This document shows positions 10,097 to 19,318 of a DNA stretch of 64,000 nucleotides, piece after piece (position 1 is the first letter of the stretch; each line of letters begins with the position of its first letter). A program made the position numbers and the translations under genes. Source of the stretch: Halarsenatibacter silvermanii (GTDB taxonomy: Bacteria > Bacillota > Halanaerobiia > Halanaerobiales > Halarsenatibacteraceae); NCBI RefSeq assembly GCF_900103135.1, contig NZ_FNGO01000002.1:52480-116479 (forward strand). The letters run 5' to 3'. The notes under the pieces were generated by a model. It had not been told where the DNA came from. It ran no database searches and worked only from the letters and a program-made list of their open reading frames with translations.

Positions 10097-10948
10097 TTAA
10101 TCGTAGACGTAAAATCCCTGACCGCTTTTACGTCCCAGCTGCCCGGCCCTAACCTTTTTCTTTATCAGCGGGCAGGGCCGATATTTATCATCGCCAAATT
10201 CTTCGTGCAGAGTCTCCATGATCGAAAGACATACATCGAGGCCGATCAAATCCCCCAGCGCCAGCGGGCCCATGGGATGGTTGGCTCCCTTGCGCATGGC
10301 TTTATCGATATCGGCTGCTTCCGCCACCTGATTTTGCAGCATAAAAGCGGCCTCATTGATCATAGGGATTAAAATTCTATTTACTATAAATCCGGGAGAC
10401 TCACGCACTTCCACAACTTCCTTGCCTGTGTCACTCATAAAACTGCAGACCCTGGAAAAAACACTGTCTTCAGTGGTAAGGCCCTCTACACATTCAACCA
10501 GTTCCATGATGGGAACCGGATTGAAAAAATGAACTCCCATCATTTTTTCCGGTCGATCAGTCATAGATGCCAGCTCGGTTATACTGAGAGCTGAGGTATT
10601 GGATGCTAAAATGGTTTCAGGGGGACAGATGGTGTCCAGATCCTGAAAAATTTTCTCTTTGATATCTTTCTTCTCAGAAGCAGCTTCGATGATAAGCTCT
10701 CTATCCTTCATGAGTTTGAGATCGGTTGTGGTCTCTATTGAATCAAGAATCTCATCCTTATTTTCAGAGCTCAGACGATCTTTTTCCACCAGCTTGTTCA
10801 AAGATTGTTCGATGTGCTCTCCGGCATCTTCCAGAAATTGCATCTTGATATCATGCAGCACCACATCACAGCCGGCCGCAGCCAGATGCTGAGCTATACC
10901 GCTGCCCATCGTCCCGGCTCCCACAACTCCAATCCTGCTCATTTCCAT
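10097..10948 (-). CDS. hbd: 3-hydroxyacyl-CoA (3-hydroxybutyryl-CoA) dehydrogenase
   Basis: NAD(P)-dependent oxidation/reduction between 3-hydroxyacyl-CoA and 3-ketoacyl-CoA. The 283 residues match the stand-alone bacterial enzyme. The Rossmann motif GAGTMGSG is near 9-16, the catalytic His lies in HFFNPVP (about 139), and the C-terminal dimerisation domain includes NRILIPMINEA. A crotonase lies at 11674-12447 and a flavoprotein three bases upstream. No thiolase or acyl-CoA dehydrogenase is nearby, so whether this serves butyrate synthesis or fatty-acid use is open. Confidence 0.93.
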   Translation of the reverse strand: MEMSRIGVVGAGTMGSGIAQHLAAAGCDVVLHDIKMQFLEDAGEHIEQSLNKLVEKDRLSSENKDEILDSIETTTDLKLMKDRELIIEAASEKKDIKEKIFQDLDTICPPETILASNTSALSITELASMTDRPEKMMGVHFFNPVPIMELVECVEGLTTEDSVFSRVCSFMSDTGKEVVEVRESPGFIVNRILIPMINEAAFMLQNQVAEAADIDKAMRKGANHPMGPLALGDLIGLDVCLSIMETLHEEFGDDKYRPCPLIKKKVRAGQLGRKSGQGFYVYD

Positions 10949-10951
10949 AAT

Positions 10952-11557
10952 TTAATCACCCCTGCTAAGTTTTTTGGCGAAAGCTGTCAGTCTTTCCCCC
11001 AGCCTTTCAGCCAGCTTGCGGGCTTCCTCGTCATCGGAAATTTTTCGAAAGTTCCCGTCATCTTTCTTTCTCGTACCGACAACCCATCCCGGCTCGGTCA
11101 CAGGATTATTTTTACCGCCTACGACCACCATGCCGTGCAGAAGGGCAAAACGATGAAGAAATTCTATAACATGCTCCCCCCCACCCTGTTTTAGGCCGGA
11201 ACTGGCCAGAGCGGCGAAGGGTTTGTCGGCAAGTTTGTGTCCATCCATCTTGAGATAGCGGGTGCGGTCCAGAAAAGCTTTGAAATTTGCAGGAATAGAA
11301 GCAAAGTAGCTGGGAGCAGCAAGAATTAGACCATCGGCTGACTCCATACTGCTGGCTGCCCGGTGAAGATCATCCTCTATGACACACTGCTTTTCCCTCA
11401 AACAGCTGTCACAACCCCGGCAGTGCTCGATGGTGTAATCTGTCAGATCCAGCAGGGCGCTGTCAGCCCCCTGACTGCGAACTCCTTTAAGAGCACCCTC
11501 GAGCAGAAAATGGGTGCCTCTTTGAACCGGACTCCCCTGAATACCGAGTATTTTCAT
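10952..11557 (-). CDS. flavodoxin-fold FMN reductase / iron-sulfur flavoprotein-like
   Basis: A 201-residue NADPH-dependent FMN reductase family protein. The N-terminal flavodoxin fold has the phosphate loop GIQGSPVQRGT (about 4-14). The compact motif CRGCDSCLREKQC (about 49-61) resembles the cysteine cluster of archaeal/clostridial iron-sulfur flavoproteins, which would carry a 4Fe-4S cluster. APSYFASIPANFKAFLDR is the usual FMN-contact region. It ends three bases before hbd and is probably in the same transcript. The electron donor and acceptor are unknown. Confidence 0.85.
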   Translation of the reverse strand: MKILGIQGSPVQRGTHFLLEGALKGVRSQGADSALLDLTDYTIEHCRGCDSCLREKQCVIEDDLHRAASSMESADGLILAAPSYFASIPANFKAFLDRTRYLKMDGHKLADKPFAALASSGLKQGGGEHVIEFLHRFALLHGMVVVGGKNNPVTEPGWVVGTRKKDDGNFRKISDDEEARKLAERLGERLTAFAKKLSRGD

Positions 11558-11639
11558 CTGTAAATCTCCCCTCTGAAAAAATATCCGGAAATATCTCCGG
11601 GATTATTTATTTCACGATAATATGATATTTCTGTCTGTT

Positions 11640-11659
11640 TGATCGGTTGATCGGTTGAT
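11640..11659. repeat. short tandem repeat GATCGGTT
   Basis: Two perfect copies of GATCGGTT plus a partial third (GATTTTGG) in the gap between the crotonase and the flavoprotein. Too short to classify; it may be chance or polymerase slippage. Confidence 0.4.
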
Positions 11660-11673
11660 TTTGGAGCTCAACT

Positions 11674-12447
11674 CTAAATATTTTCGTCAATGAAGCCCTT
11701 GGAATCTCTGATATTTTCTGGATAGTCCTCGCGGGCAAAGCAGGTACCGAAAGCTTCAGTTTCGTAACTGCTGCCGGAGAGATGCCCCTCGCGAATGCCG
11801 TGATTTATGGCCGACTTTATAAGCCCTACAGCTTCAGGAACATGATTGGCTATCTGTCTGCCCAGCTTGCGGGAGGAACGAAGAAGATCTCTGGGAGTGA
11901 CCAGTCTGTTTATAAGCCCCACTTCATAAGCCTCGCTGGCATCAATTATTTTGCCGGTGAACATAAGCTCTTTGGCCAGTCCCATACCGACCATGCGGGG
12001 CAGCCGCTGGGTACCATCAAAACCCGGCACAAGCCCCAGTTTCACCTCCGGCTGACCGAATCTGGCCCGACTGGAAGCTAATCTCAAATCACAGGCCAGC
12101 GCCAGTTCAAGTCCTCCCCCCAGAGCATAACCATTGATCGCGGCCAGGACTATTTTGCTGCTCTGTTCTATGTCGCTGCATATAGATTGACCCAGCCTTG
12201 AAAGCTCGCGCGCTCTTCTCGGCGTAAGATCCTCAAGCCAGTCCAGGTCCGCTCCCACGCTGAATGATTTCGATCCCATGCCGGTAAGAATGATTATACG
12301 AATTTCATCTTCCTTGCGAATCTCCTCCAGTGCTCGCTGCAGTTCCAGGAGCATCTCCTTGTGATAGGCGTTCATGACTTCCGGGCGATTGAGAGTAATA
12401 AGGGAAAGACAGTCGTCCTTTTCCAGGCTTATATACTGATAATTCAC
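11674..12447 (-). CDS. enoyl-CoA hydratase/isomerase (crotonase family)
   Basis: A 257-residue crotonase-fold enzyme acting on acyl-CoA thioesters. The CoA/oxyanion-hole region SVGADLDWL (about 63-71) and GYALGGGLELALACD (about 107-121) are present. The Glu positions used for hydration are not both obvious from the sequence alone, so the exact reaction (hydratase, isomerase or other) is uncertain. GTG start at 12447, seven bases after GGGAGG. With hbd downstream it could supply 3-hydroxyacyl-CoA. Confidence 0.87.
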   Translation of the reverse strand: MNYQYISLEKDDCLSLITLNRPEVMNAYHKEMLLELQRALEEIRKEDEIRIIILTGMGSKSFSVGADLDWLEDLTPRRARELSRLGQSICSDIEQSSKIVLAAINGYALGGGLELALACDLRLASSRARFGQPEVKLGLVPGFDGTQRLPRMVGMGLAKELMFTGKIIDASEAYEVGLINRLVTPRDLLRSSRKLGRQIANHVPEAVGLIKSAINHGIREGHLSGSSYETEAFGTCFAREDYPENIRDSKGFIDENI

Positions 12448-12492
12448 ATTATAACCTCCCAGGCTTTACTTTTCTTGCCCGATCTGACGGGT

Positions 12493-14124
<1,632 letters not shown>

Positions 14125-15795
14125 CTACATCTGCTCCGGCGCGGAAACGCCGATCAAATTAAGTGCATTGATCAATACCGTCCTGGTTACTTCTACCAGT
14201 TTAAGCCGGATGAGACTTTTAGAGCGGTCATCGCCCAGCACCTGACATTTATTATAGAATACGTGGAAGGCGTTTGCCAGATCATATATGTAGTTAGCCA
14301 GCCTGTGGGGAGCACGTCCCCGGGCGGCTTCCTTTACCTCCTCGGGAAAATATACCAGATGGCGCAAAAGCTCCAGCCCGGCCTCGCTGTCCAGAAGAGA
14401 CCAATCGGCTGCGGACAGCTCCTCACAGAGATCATCGGCTTTCTCGATTATGCTGCAGATACGGGCATGCGAATACTGAATATAGTATACCGGATTATCT
14501 TTGGATTCCTTTTTGGCCAGATCGAGATCAAAATCGAAATGGCTGTTGGTGCTGCGCATTATGAAAAAATAACGAGCAGCATCCAGACCTATTTCATCCA
14601 TGAGCTCACGCATGGTGACAAATTCACCCTCGCGTTTGGACATAGGCAGCCTTTCACCGCCGCGCAGCAGGTTAACTATCTGGACTATGATGATTTCCAG
14701 TTTATCCCTTTCATGGCCAAGAGCTTCGATAGAGGCTTTCATCCTATCTATATACCCGTGATGATCAGCTCCCCAGACATTTATTATTTTGTCAAATCCT
14801 CGTTCCAGCTTATCCTGATGATAGGCGATATCTGCGGCCATATAGGTGGGCGATCCATCTGATTTGATCATGACCCTATCTTTATCATCGCCAAATTGAG
14901 AGGAGGCAAACCATAACGCTCCTTCTTCTTCATAAATATAATCCTGCTCGCGCAGATAATCAACAACCTCCTCTATACGATCCTCCTCATGCAGACTTCT
15001 TTCGCTGAACCAGTTATCAAATTCTATCCCAAAATCGTTAAGATCCCGCCGGATGATCTTCAAAATTCGATCGTAGGCAAATTCCCGGCATATTTCAAAA
15101 GCCTCTTCCTCCGGTTTGTTCAGCAGCTCACGTCCGTATTCCTCCTTTAACTCCTCTGCTATCTCGATCAGATACTCGCCTCGATAGCTGTTTTTTGGCA
15201 TCTCTATCTCCTGTCCGAAAAGCTCCTGATAACGCAGAAAAGTTGATCTGCCCAGAAGCTCCATCTGGTTGCCGGAATCATTGATCAGATACTCCCTCTC
15301 CACTTCATAACCTGCGTGGGAGAGAATGGAAGCTGTCGTATCACCGACAACAGCTCCCCGGCTGTGTCCTACGTGCAGAGGACCGGTGGGATTTACACTG
15401 ACAAATTCAACCTGAACTTTCCTGCCGCTGCCGAAGTCGGTGCGCCCGAAATCCTCTCCAAGCTCTAAAATTTTATCGGCAGCCTCATAAAGCCAGCGGT
15501 CATCTAGCCAGAAATTGATAAATCCCGGCCCGGCAATCTCCGTTTTTTCGACCAAATCGCTGGAAAATTCCTCTTTTAAACCTTCGGCCACCTGGCGGGG
15601 ATTCATATTCAGCCTTCCCCCCAGTGCCAGGGCCAGGTTTGTGGCATAATCTCCGTGATCGTCCTCGCGGGGCACTTCCACTTCAACCGGTGGCAGGTCG
15701 GAATTCGCGATATCGGGATCGAGAAAACTTTCTCTGGCCGAGCGAAGCTCTGCGATCAATTCTTCTTCAACTTCCTGGACTGGGTTAAACGACAT
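14125..15795 (-). CDS. argS: arginyl-tRNA synthetase
   Basis: Charges tRNA-Arg. This is a class I synthetase of 556 residues. An N-terminal Add-1 domain comes first, then the HIGH-type signature PTGPLHVGHSRG, a KMSK-like loop PMSKREG and the C-terminal helical anticodon-binding DALR domain ending LIGVSAPEQM. I use the ATG at 15795, which follows GGAAGGAG at normal distance. The GTG four codons upstream overlaps that SD. It is followed closely by pyrG. Confidence 0.96.
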   Translation of the reverse strand: MSFNPVQEVEEELIAELRSARESFLDPDIANSDLPPVEVEVPREDDHGDYATNLALALGGRLNMNPRQVAEGLKEEFSSDLVEKTEIAGPGFINFWLDDRWLYEAADKILELGEDFGRTDFGSGRKVQVEFVSVNPTGPLHVGHSRGAVVGDTTASILSHAGYEVEREYLINDSGNQMELLGRSTFLRYQELFGQEIEMPKNSYRGEYLIEIAEELKEEYGRELLNKPEEEAFEICREFAYDRILKIIRRDLNDFGIEFDNWFSERSLHEEDRIEEVVDYLREQDYIYEEEGALWFASSQFGDDKDRVMIKSDGSPTYMAADIAYHQDKLERGFDKIINVWGADHHGYIDRMKASIEALGHERDKLEIIIVQIVNLLRGGERLPMSKREGEFVTMRELMDEIGLDAARYFFIMRSTNSHFDFDLDLAKKESKDNPVYYIQYSHARICSIIEKADDLCEELSAADWSLLDSEAGLELLRHLVYFPEEVKEAARGRAPHRLANYIYDLANAFHVFYNKCQVLGDDRSKSLIRLKLVEVTRTVLINALNLIGVSAPEQM

Positions 15796-15823
15796 CCTGT
15801 CCTGCACTCCTTCCTGAAATTGC

Positions 15824-16228
15824 TTAAATTCTTTCCTGTCCTAATTTTTCTCCGTCAGATTTCTTCTTGAGAGTTTCAAAATCTTTGACCACACAACCCT
15901 GCTTTTCGAGCTGTTCCATAAGTTTTTTTAATGCCCTGGTGCTGCCAATCAAAGAGGAAGTTATAAAGGCAAAAGCATCCTGACCCACGGTATGTTTGCA
16001 GCGATCGAGCGTGGGAGGAATATCTTCGGCCGGCCTTCCTTTTATCAAGCCTTTGGTAGGGCTGCCCACAACAACCAGGTCGTATTTATGAAAGCTGATT
16101 TCGTCTCCTTCTCCGGAAGCAGCCAGAAGTTCTGCTCTGTGCCCCTGAGATTCAGCTCCCTCTTTTATCCCACGGGCCACCTTTTCGGCAGCGCCCTCCT
16201 GCGAGTAAATGATGAGAATATTTTTCAT
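15824..16228 (-). CDS. flavodoxin-like protein
   Basis: A 134-residue flavodoxin-fold protein. The N-terminal strand ILIIYSQ leads into an FMN phosphate-loop region (EGAAEKVARGI, about 12-22), and the second FMN loop is VVVGSPTKGLIKG (about 52-64). The first loop lacks the usual T/S-x-T-G-N-T pattern, so FMN binding is likely but not certain. It lies 28 bases upstream of argS. It may serve as an electron carrier or as a flavodoxin-type regulator. Specific role unknown. Confidence 0.75.
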   Translation of the reverse strand: MKNILIIYSQEGAAEKVARGIKEGAESQGHRAELLAASGEGDEISFHKYDLVVVGSPTKGLIKGRPAEDIPPTLDRCKHTVGQDAFAFITSSLIGSTRALKKLMEQLEKQGCVVKDFETLKKKSDGEKLGQERI

Positions 16229-16503
16229 TCCTATATTCTCTCCTTCCCGTGCTTCGACCCGGTTCTACATCTCTCTATTATTTATTTCCACTCTCACCGA
16301 AAAAATCCTGTATTTTTTTGCGGTACAATCAAGTGACAGCGATCGCTGCAGGGGAAATTTAATGAGAGGATTCACAAAACCGAACAGATAAACAGGAGGA
16401 AAGCATTAGCTGCCTGAAAGAAAATGCCAGCAAACTCCGGCAGCTCATGATTTCCCCCTGCTTTTGAGTGTTTAAATCAAATTTTGGTTCTTCCTGTTAA
16501 AAG
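16229..16503. other. 275-base gap between trxA and the flavodoxin
   Basis: No supportable gene. It contains the perfect 12-base palindrome CAGCGATCGCTG at 16337-16348 and a separated inverted repeat AGCTGCC ... GGCAGCT near 16410-16446. A plus-strand AGGAGG near 16396 is not followed by an ordinary start codon. It may hold the trxA terminator and the flavodoxin promoter, but neither is clear. Confidence 0.4.
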
Positions 16504-16827
16504 TTACTGGGCGAGTTCGAGCTCCTTGAGCAGTTTGCCCTTGGGCATATAACCGACCAGTTTGTTATCAACTTCGCCGTCGTTGAACACAATCATGGTA
16601 GGGATGCTCATAACTTCGAATCTGGAAGCTGTTTCCTGATTGTCATCAACATTTAATTTGCAAACTTTCAATTCATCTTCGTAGTTTTCAGCTATCTCCT
16701 CGATCACCGGAGCCAGCATCTTGCAGGGACCGCACCATGATGCCCAAAAATCTACCAGCACCGGTCTGTCAGCCTCCAGCACTTCCTCTTCAAAATTCTC
16801 ATCTGTTACTTCTATTGGTTCGCTCAT
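16504..16827 (-). CDS. trxA: thioredoxin
   Basis: Cytoplasmic thiol-disulfide oxidoreductase of 107 residues with the canonical WCGPCK active site at 31-36, the buried Asp in LVDFWAS and the cis-proline in SIPTMIVF. The protein is acidic. The ATG follows GGAGGAT. An AT-rich 126-base gap separates it from the upstream CoA-disulfide-reductase-like gene, so it probably has its own promoter, though I could not identify a clean one. Confidence 0.96.
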   Translation of the reverse strand: MSEPIEVTDENFEEEVLEADRPVLVDFWASWCGPCKMLAPVIEEIAENYEDELKVCKLNVDDNQETASRFEVMSIPTMIVFNDGEVDNKLVGYMPKGKLLKELELAQ

Positions 16828-16953
16828 ATTTTAATCCTCCCAATTTAATTTGATGAAATAAAAATAGCGTTATAATCTTTATTTTCTACTATACTATCAT
16901 AACTACTGCCGACATAAAAGTAAGTAAACCAGTATACAAGAAATTTCCGGCTT

Positions 16954-18303
16954 TTATTCCACTTTCTTTTTTGCTACCATTCCCAGCACAGCCACCGGAT
17001 CTTTGGGTGTAGAATAGGGAGGAGCATAGCCGAGATCCATCTGGAAAAGGTCGTCAGCTGTCTGTCCGGCATAGATAGCGCTGGCCAGCACATCGATTCT
17101 TTTATCAACCCCATCTCTGCCCACGGCGGCAGCCCCCAGCAGCCTGCCGGAAGTGCGGTCAAAAACTCCACGCAGAGAAAAAGGTTCAAAACCGGGATAA
17201 TAGCCGGCATGATTGGGCACCTTCACCGTAATCGGGACGGGATCATATCCGGCTTTTGCCGCCTCCTCAACCTGAATGCCGGTTGCGGCCACCGTAAAGT
17301 CAAACACCTTGGTGATGCCGGTTTTGAGGACACCGTAATGCTCGGCTTCTCCTCCGGCAGCATTTGTTCCTGCGGTTCTGCCCTGCTTATTTGCGGTTGA
17401 ACCCAGGGGCACCCAGGCTTTTTTTCCGGTCACCAGATTGACAGTCTCCGCACAATCTCCACAGGCATAAACATTTTCGCGGTTTGTCTCCATTGCGGTA
17501 TTTACCCGAATAGCATCGCTAACTCCCAGTTCGATGCCAGCCTCAGCAGCCAGCTCCGTGTCCGGACTGATGCCGATAGAATTCAAAACCAGATCGGTTG
17601 CCAGCTTCCGACCGCTTTCAGTAACCACCTCTCTCACTTTCTCTCCGCCGGAAAAATGGCTGACGCCATCATTCAACACCAGCTCAACTTCCTGGTCGCG
17701 CAGATGATCTTCGAGCTTTTCAGAGAGTTCATCAGGAATCAGAGGCAGCACATGTTCCTGCTGTTCAACCAGGGTTACTTCCATATCCAGCTCTGCAAAC
17801 GATTCGGCCATCTCCAGTCCGATCAGCCCTGCTCCCACAATTGTCACTCGCTCCGGCCGGGAAGACTGGACGGTCTTTTTGATTCTGTCGGCATCGTTTA
17901 CCCGCCGCAGAGTAAAGATATTGTCCAGATCTATACCGGGAATGGGAGGAATTATCGGAGAAGCACCGGTGGCTAAAATCAGCCTGTCAAAATCCTCACT
18001 TCCGGCAGTATTATCGCTGAGATTTTTGTATTCAACGCGGTGATCGTCCAGATTAAGAGAGGTAACTTCGTGACCGGTTTTTACCTCTACACCGTATTTT
18101 TCCGAAAACTCTTCCGGATAATTTGCGATCAGCTGATCGCGCTCGGGAATTACACCTGAGATATAATAGGGCAAACCACAGCCGGCATAGGAAATATCCT
18201 GATCTTTTTCCAGTATCACTATCTCGGCATCCTCCATCTCTCTGGATGCTTTGGCGGCCGCACTGGTTCCAGCAGCCACCCCTCCTACGATTACTATCTT
18301 CAA
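16954..18303 (-). CDS. CoA-disulfide reductase / NADH oxidase-like flavoprotein
   Basis: FAD- and NAD(P)H-dependent enzyme of the single-cysteine pyridine nucleotide-disulfide oxidoreductase group. The 449 residues begin with an FAD Rossmann motif (GGVAAGTSAA), followed by the redox-active Cys42 in SYAGCGLPYY, a NAD(P) motif GAGLIGLE (about 157) and the C-terminal YAPPYSTPKDPV signature. It ends there, with no fused rhodanese domain. Known relatives reduce CoA disulfide, oxygen (Nox) or polysulfide; sequence does not decide. TTG start behind AAAGGAGG. A promoter-like repeat copy lies about 80 bases upstream. Confidence 0.9.
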   Translation of the reverse strand: MKIVIVGGVAAGTSAAAKASREMEDAEIVILEKDQDISYAGCGLPYYISGVIPERDQLIANYPEEFSEKYGVEVKTGHEVTSLNLDDHRVEYKNLSDNTAGSEDFDRLILATGASPIIPPIPGIDLDNIFTLRRVNDADRIKKTVQSSRPERVTIVGAGLIGLEMAESFAELDMEVTLVEQQEHVLPLIPDELSEKLEDHLRDQEVELVLNDGVSHFSGGEKVREVVTESGRKLATDLVLNSIGISPDTELAAEAGIELGVSDAIRVNTAMETNRENVYACGDCAETVNLVTGKKAWVPLGSTANKQGRTAGTNAAGGEAEHYGVLKTGITKVFDFTVAATGIQVEEAAKAGYDPVPITVKVPNHAGYYPGFEPFSLRGVFDRTSGRLLGAAAVGRDGVDKRIDVLASAIYAGQTADDLFQMDLGYAPPYSTPKDPVAVLGMVAKKKVE

Positions 18304-18381
18304 AATTTTTCCTCCTTTATATGAACCTCATTTAGCTGTACTGTAAGATATAAAGCTTCGTTCACAATGAAATTTTTCCCC

Positions 18382-18412
18382 GATCTTATACGATATCTAT
18401 CAACTGATAACA
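18382..18412 (-). repeat. copy A of a 31-bp dispersed repeat
   Basis: On the minus strand it reads TGTTATCAGTTGATAGATAT followed by CGTATAAGATC. It matches the copy at 52050-52080 at 30 of 31 positions and the copy at 9306-9336 at 26 of 31, by hand alignment. It contains an inverted repeat TATCA-GT-TGATA. Confidence 0.65.
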
Positions 18413-18413
18413 A
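18385..18413 (-). promoter_or_regulatory. candidate sigma-A promoter for the CoA-disulfide-reductase-like gene
   Basis: Minus strand: -35 TTGTTA (18413-18408), 17-base spacer, -10 TATAAG (18390-18385), about 80 bases upstream of the start codon. It coincides with repeat copy A. Confidence 0.45.
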
Positions 18414-18442
18414 AAAGATCCAAAATTAACAAAAAGCAGCAG

Positions 18443-19318
18443 TTAATGGCGGCGACGAGTCCAGGATATCAGACGAAATACGGCAGCAAATCCGATGACA
18501 AAACTGATCAGCTCGGGAAAGCCGGGGCTGGTCGGAATCACACCGGCCACCGAGCCCAGAATCAAACCGCTGAGCAAAAACATAAGCTGGCGGCGATAAC
18601 GCCTGATAAGCCAGCTCAAAAGCCAGGCAAAAACCAGCAGTCCAACGACGGTACCCAGTCCATAAACCAGTAAAACCAGAAACTGAAGTTCGGCTATTGC
18701 GGTGATTATCTGTCGGTATACGCCCAGAACCACAAACAGGCTGGCACCGCTGATGCCCGGCAGCAGCATGGTTACCGAACCCAGGATGCTGGCCCCAAAA
18801 ATCATGAGGAGCGAAGCGGCAGCCTCAGTTTCTCCTTCGCCTGTTAAAAACAGAGCCAGGATGATTCCCAGAACTGCCAGCAGGGGATTAATTATTTTTA
18901 TTCTCCCCCCGGAAAAATCCCGGCGGGCTTCATGCCAGGTAACCCTGAGAGAGGCTAAAATCATGCCGGCCAGAAGAGCCATCAAAAGATCGGGATATAG
19001 ATCGAATACGCGATCGATCACGGTAGCTCCCAGCAGCGCTCCCAGTCCGGCTCCGGCTCCCAGAGGGATTAAAAAAAGCAGGTCCAGATTTTTGATAGCC
19101 AGAAGCAGCGGTTCGTAGATATAAAAGATGAGAGCTACAGTCCCTCCGCTCATACCGGGCAGGGTGTTGGCCACACCGAAGGGCAGCCCTTCTAAAAATA
19201 ATCGGAGCCAGCCCGGTCGAGCGCCGGCATTTTTATTCTCCTCCGGGTTTTCGCCAGAACTGCTCGCAGGGTCATCCTGCGGTTTCATTCCTTCCGTCTC
19301 ATCCATTTCGTTTTTCAC
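18443..19318 (-). CDS. DUF368 family polyprenyl-phosphate transporter
   Basis: A 291-residue multi-pass membrane protein. It carries the paired DUF368 signatures NTLPGMSGGTVAL (about 52-64) and LLPGISGASLFVV (about 184-196). The family (PopT) has been shown to recycle undecaprenyl phosphate across the membrane in other bacteria, which would serve cell-wall and LPS export here. The first 35 residues are hydrophilic and acidic. The GTG start overlaps the end of the upstream GH65 gene by 20 bases; an ATG four codons later is also possible. Membrane topology is clear, substrate is by family. Confidence 0.88.
   Translation of the reverse strand: MKNEMDETEGMKPQDDPASSSGENPEENKNAGARPGWLRLFLEGLPFGVANTLPGMSGGTVALIFYIYEPLLLAIKNLDLLFLIPLGAGAGLGALLGATVIDRVFDLYPDLLMALLAGMILASLRVTWHEARRDFSGGRIKIINPLLAVLGIILALFLTGEGETEAAASLLMIFGASILGSVTMLLPGISGASLFVVLGVYRQIITAIAELQFLVLLVYGLGTVVGLLVFAWLLSWLIRRYRRQLMFLLSGLILGSVAGVIPTSPGFPELISFVIGFAAVFRLISWTRRRH

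Noticed and set aside
16337-16348. Palindrome CAGCGATCGCTG as a phage attachment or HIP1-type site
   Set aside because: A single copy with no integrase or repeat partner; short palindromes of this kind occur by chance.
16396-16470. Short plus-strand peptide after AGGAGG with an ATT start
   Set aside because: ATT is a very rare start, the product is 20 residues, and no supporting context exists.
16954-18303. Rhodanese-fused CoA-disulfide reductase
   Set aside because: The protein ends right after the family's C-terminal signature, with no rhodanese domain.
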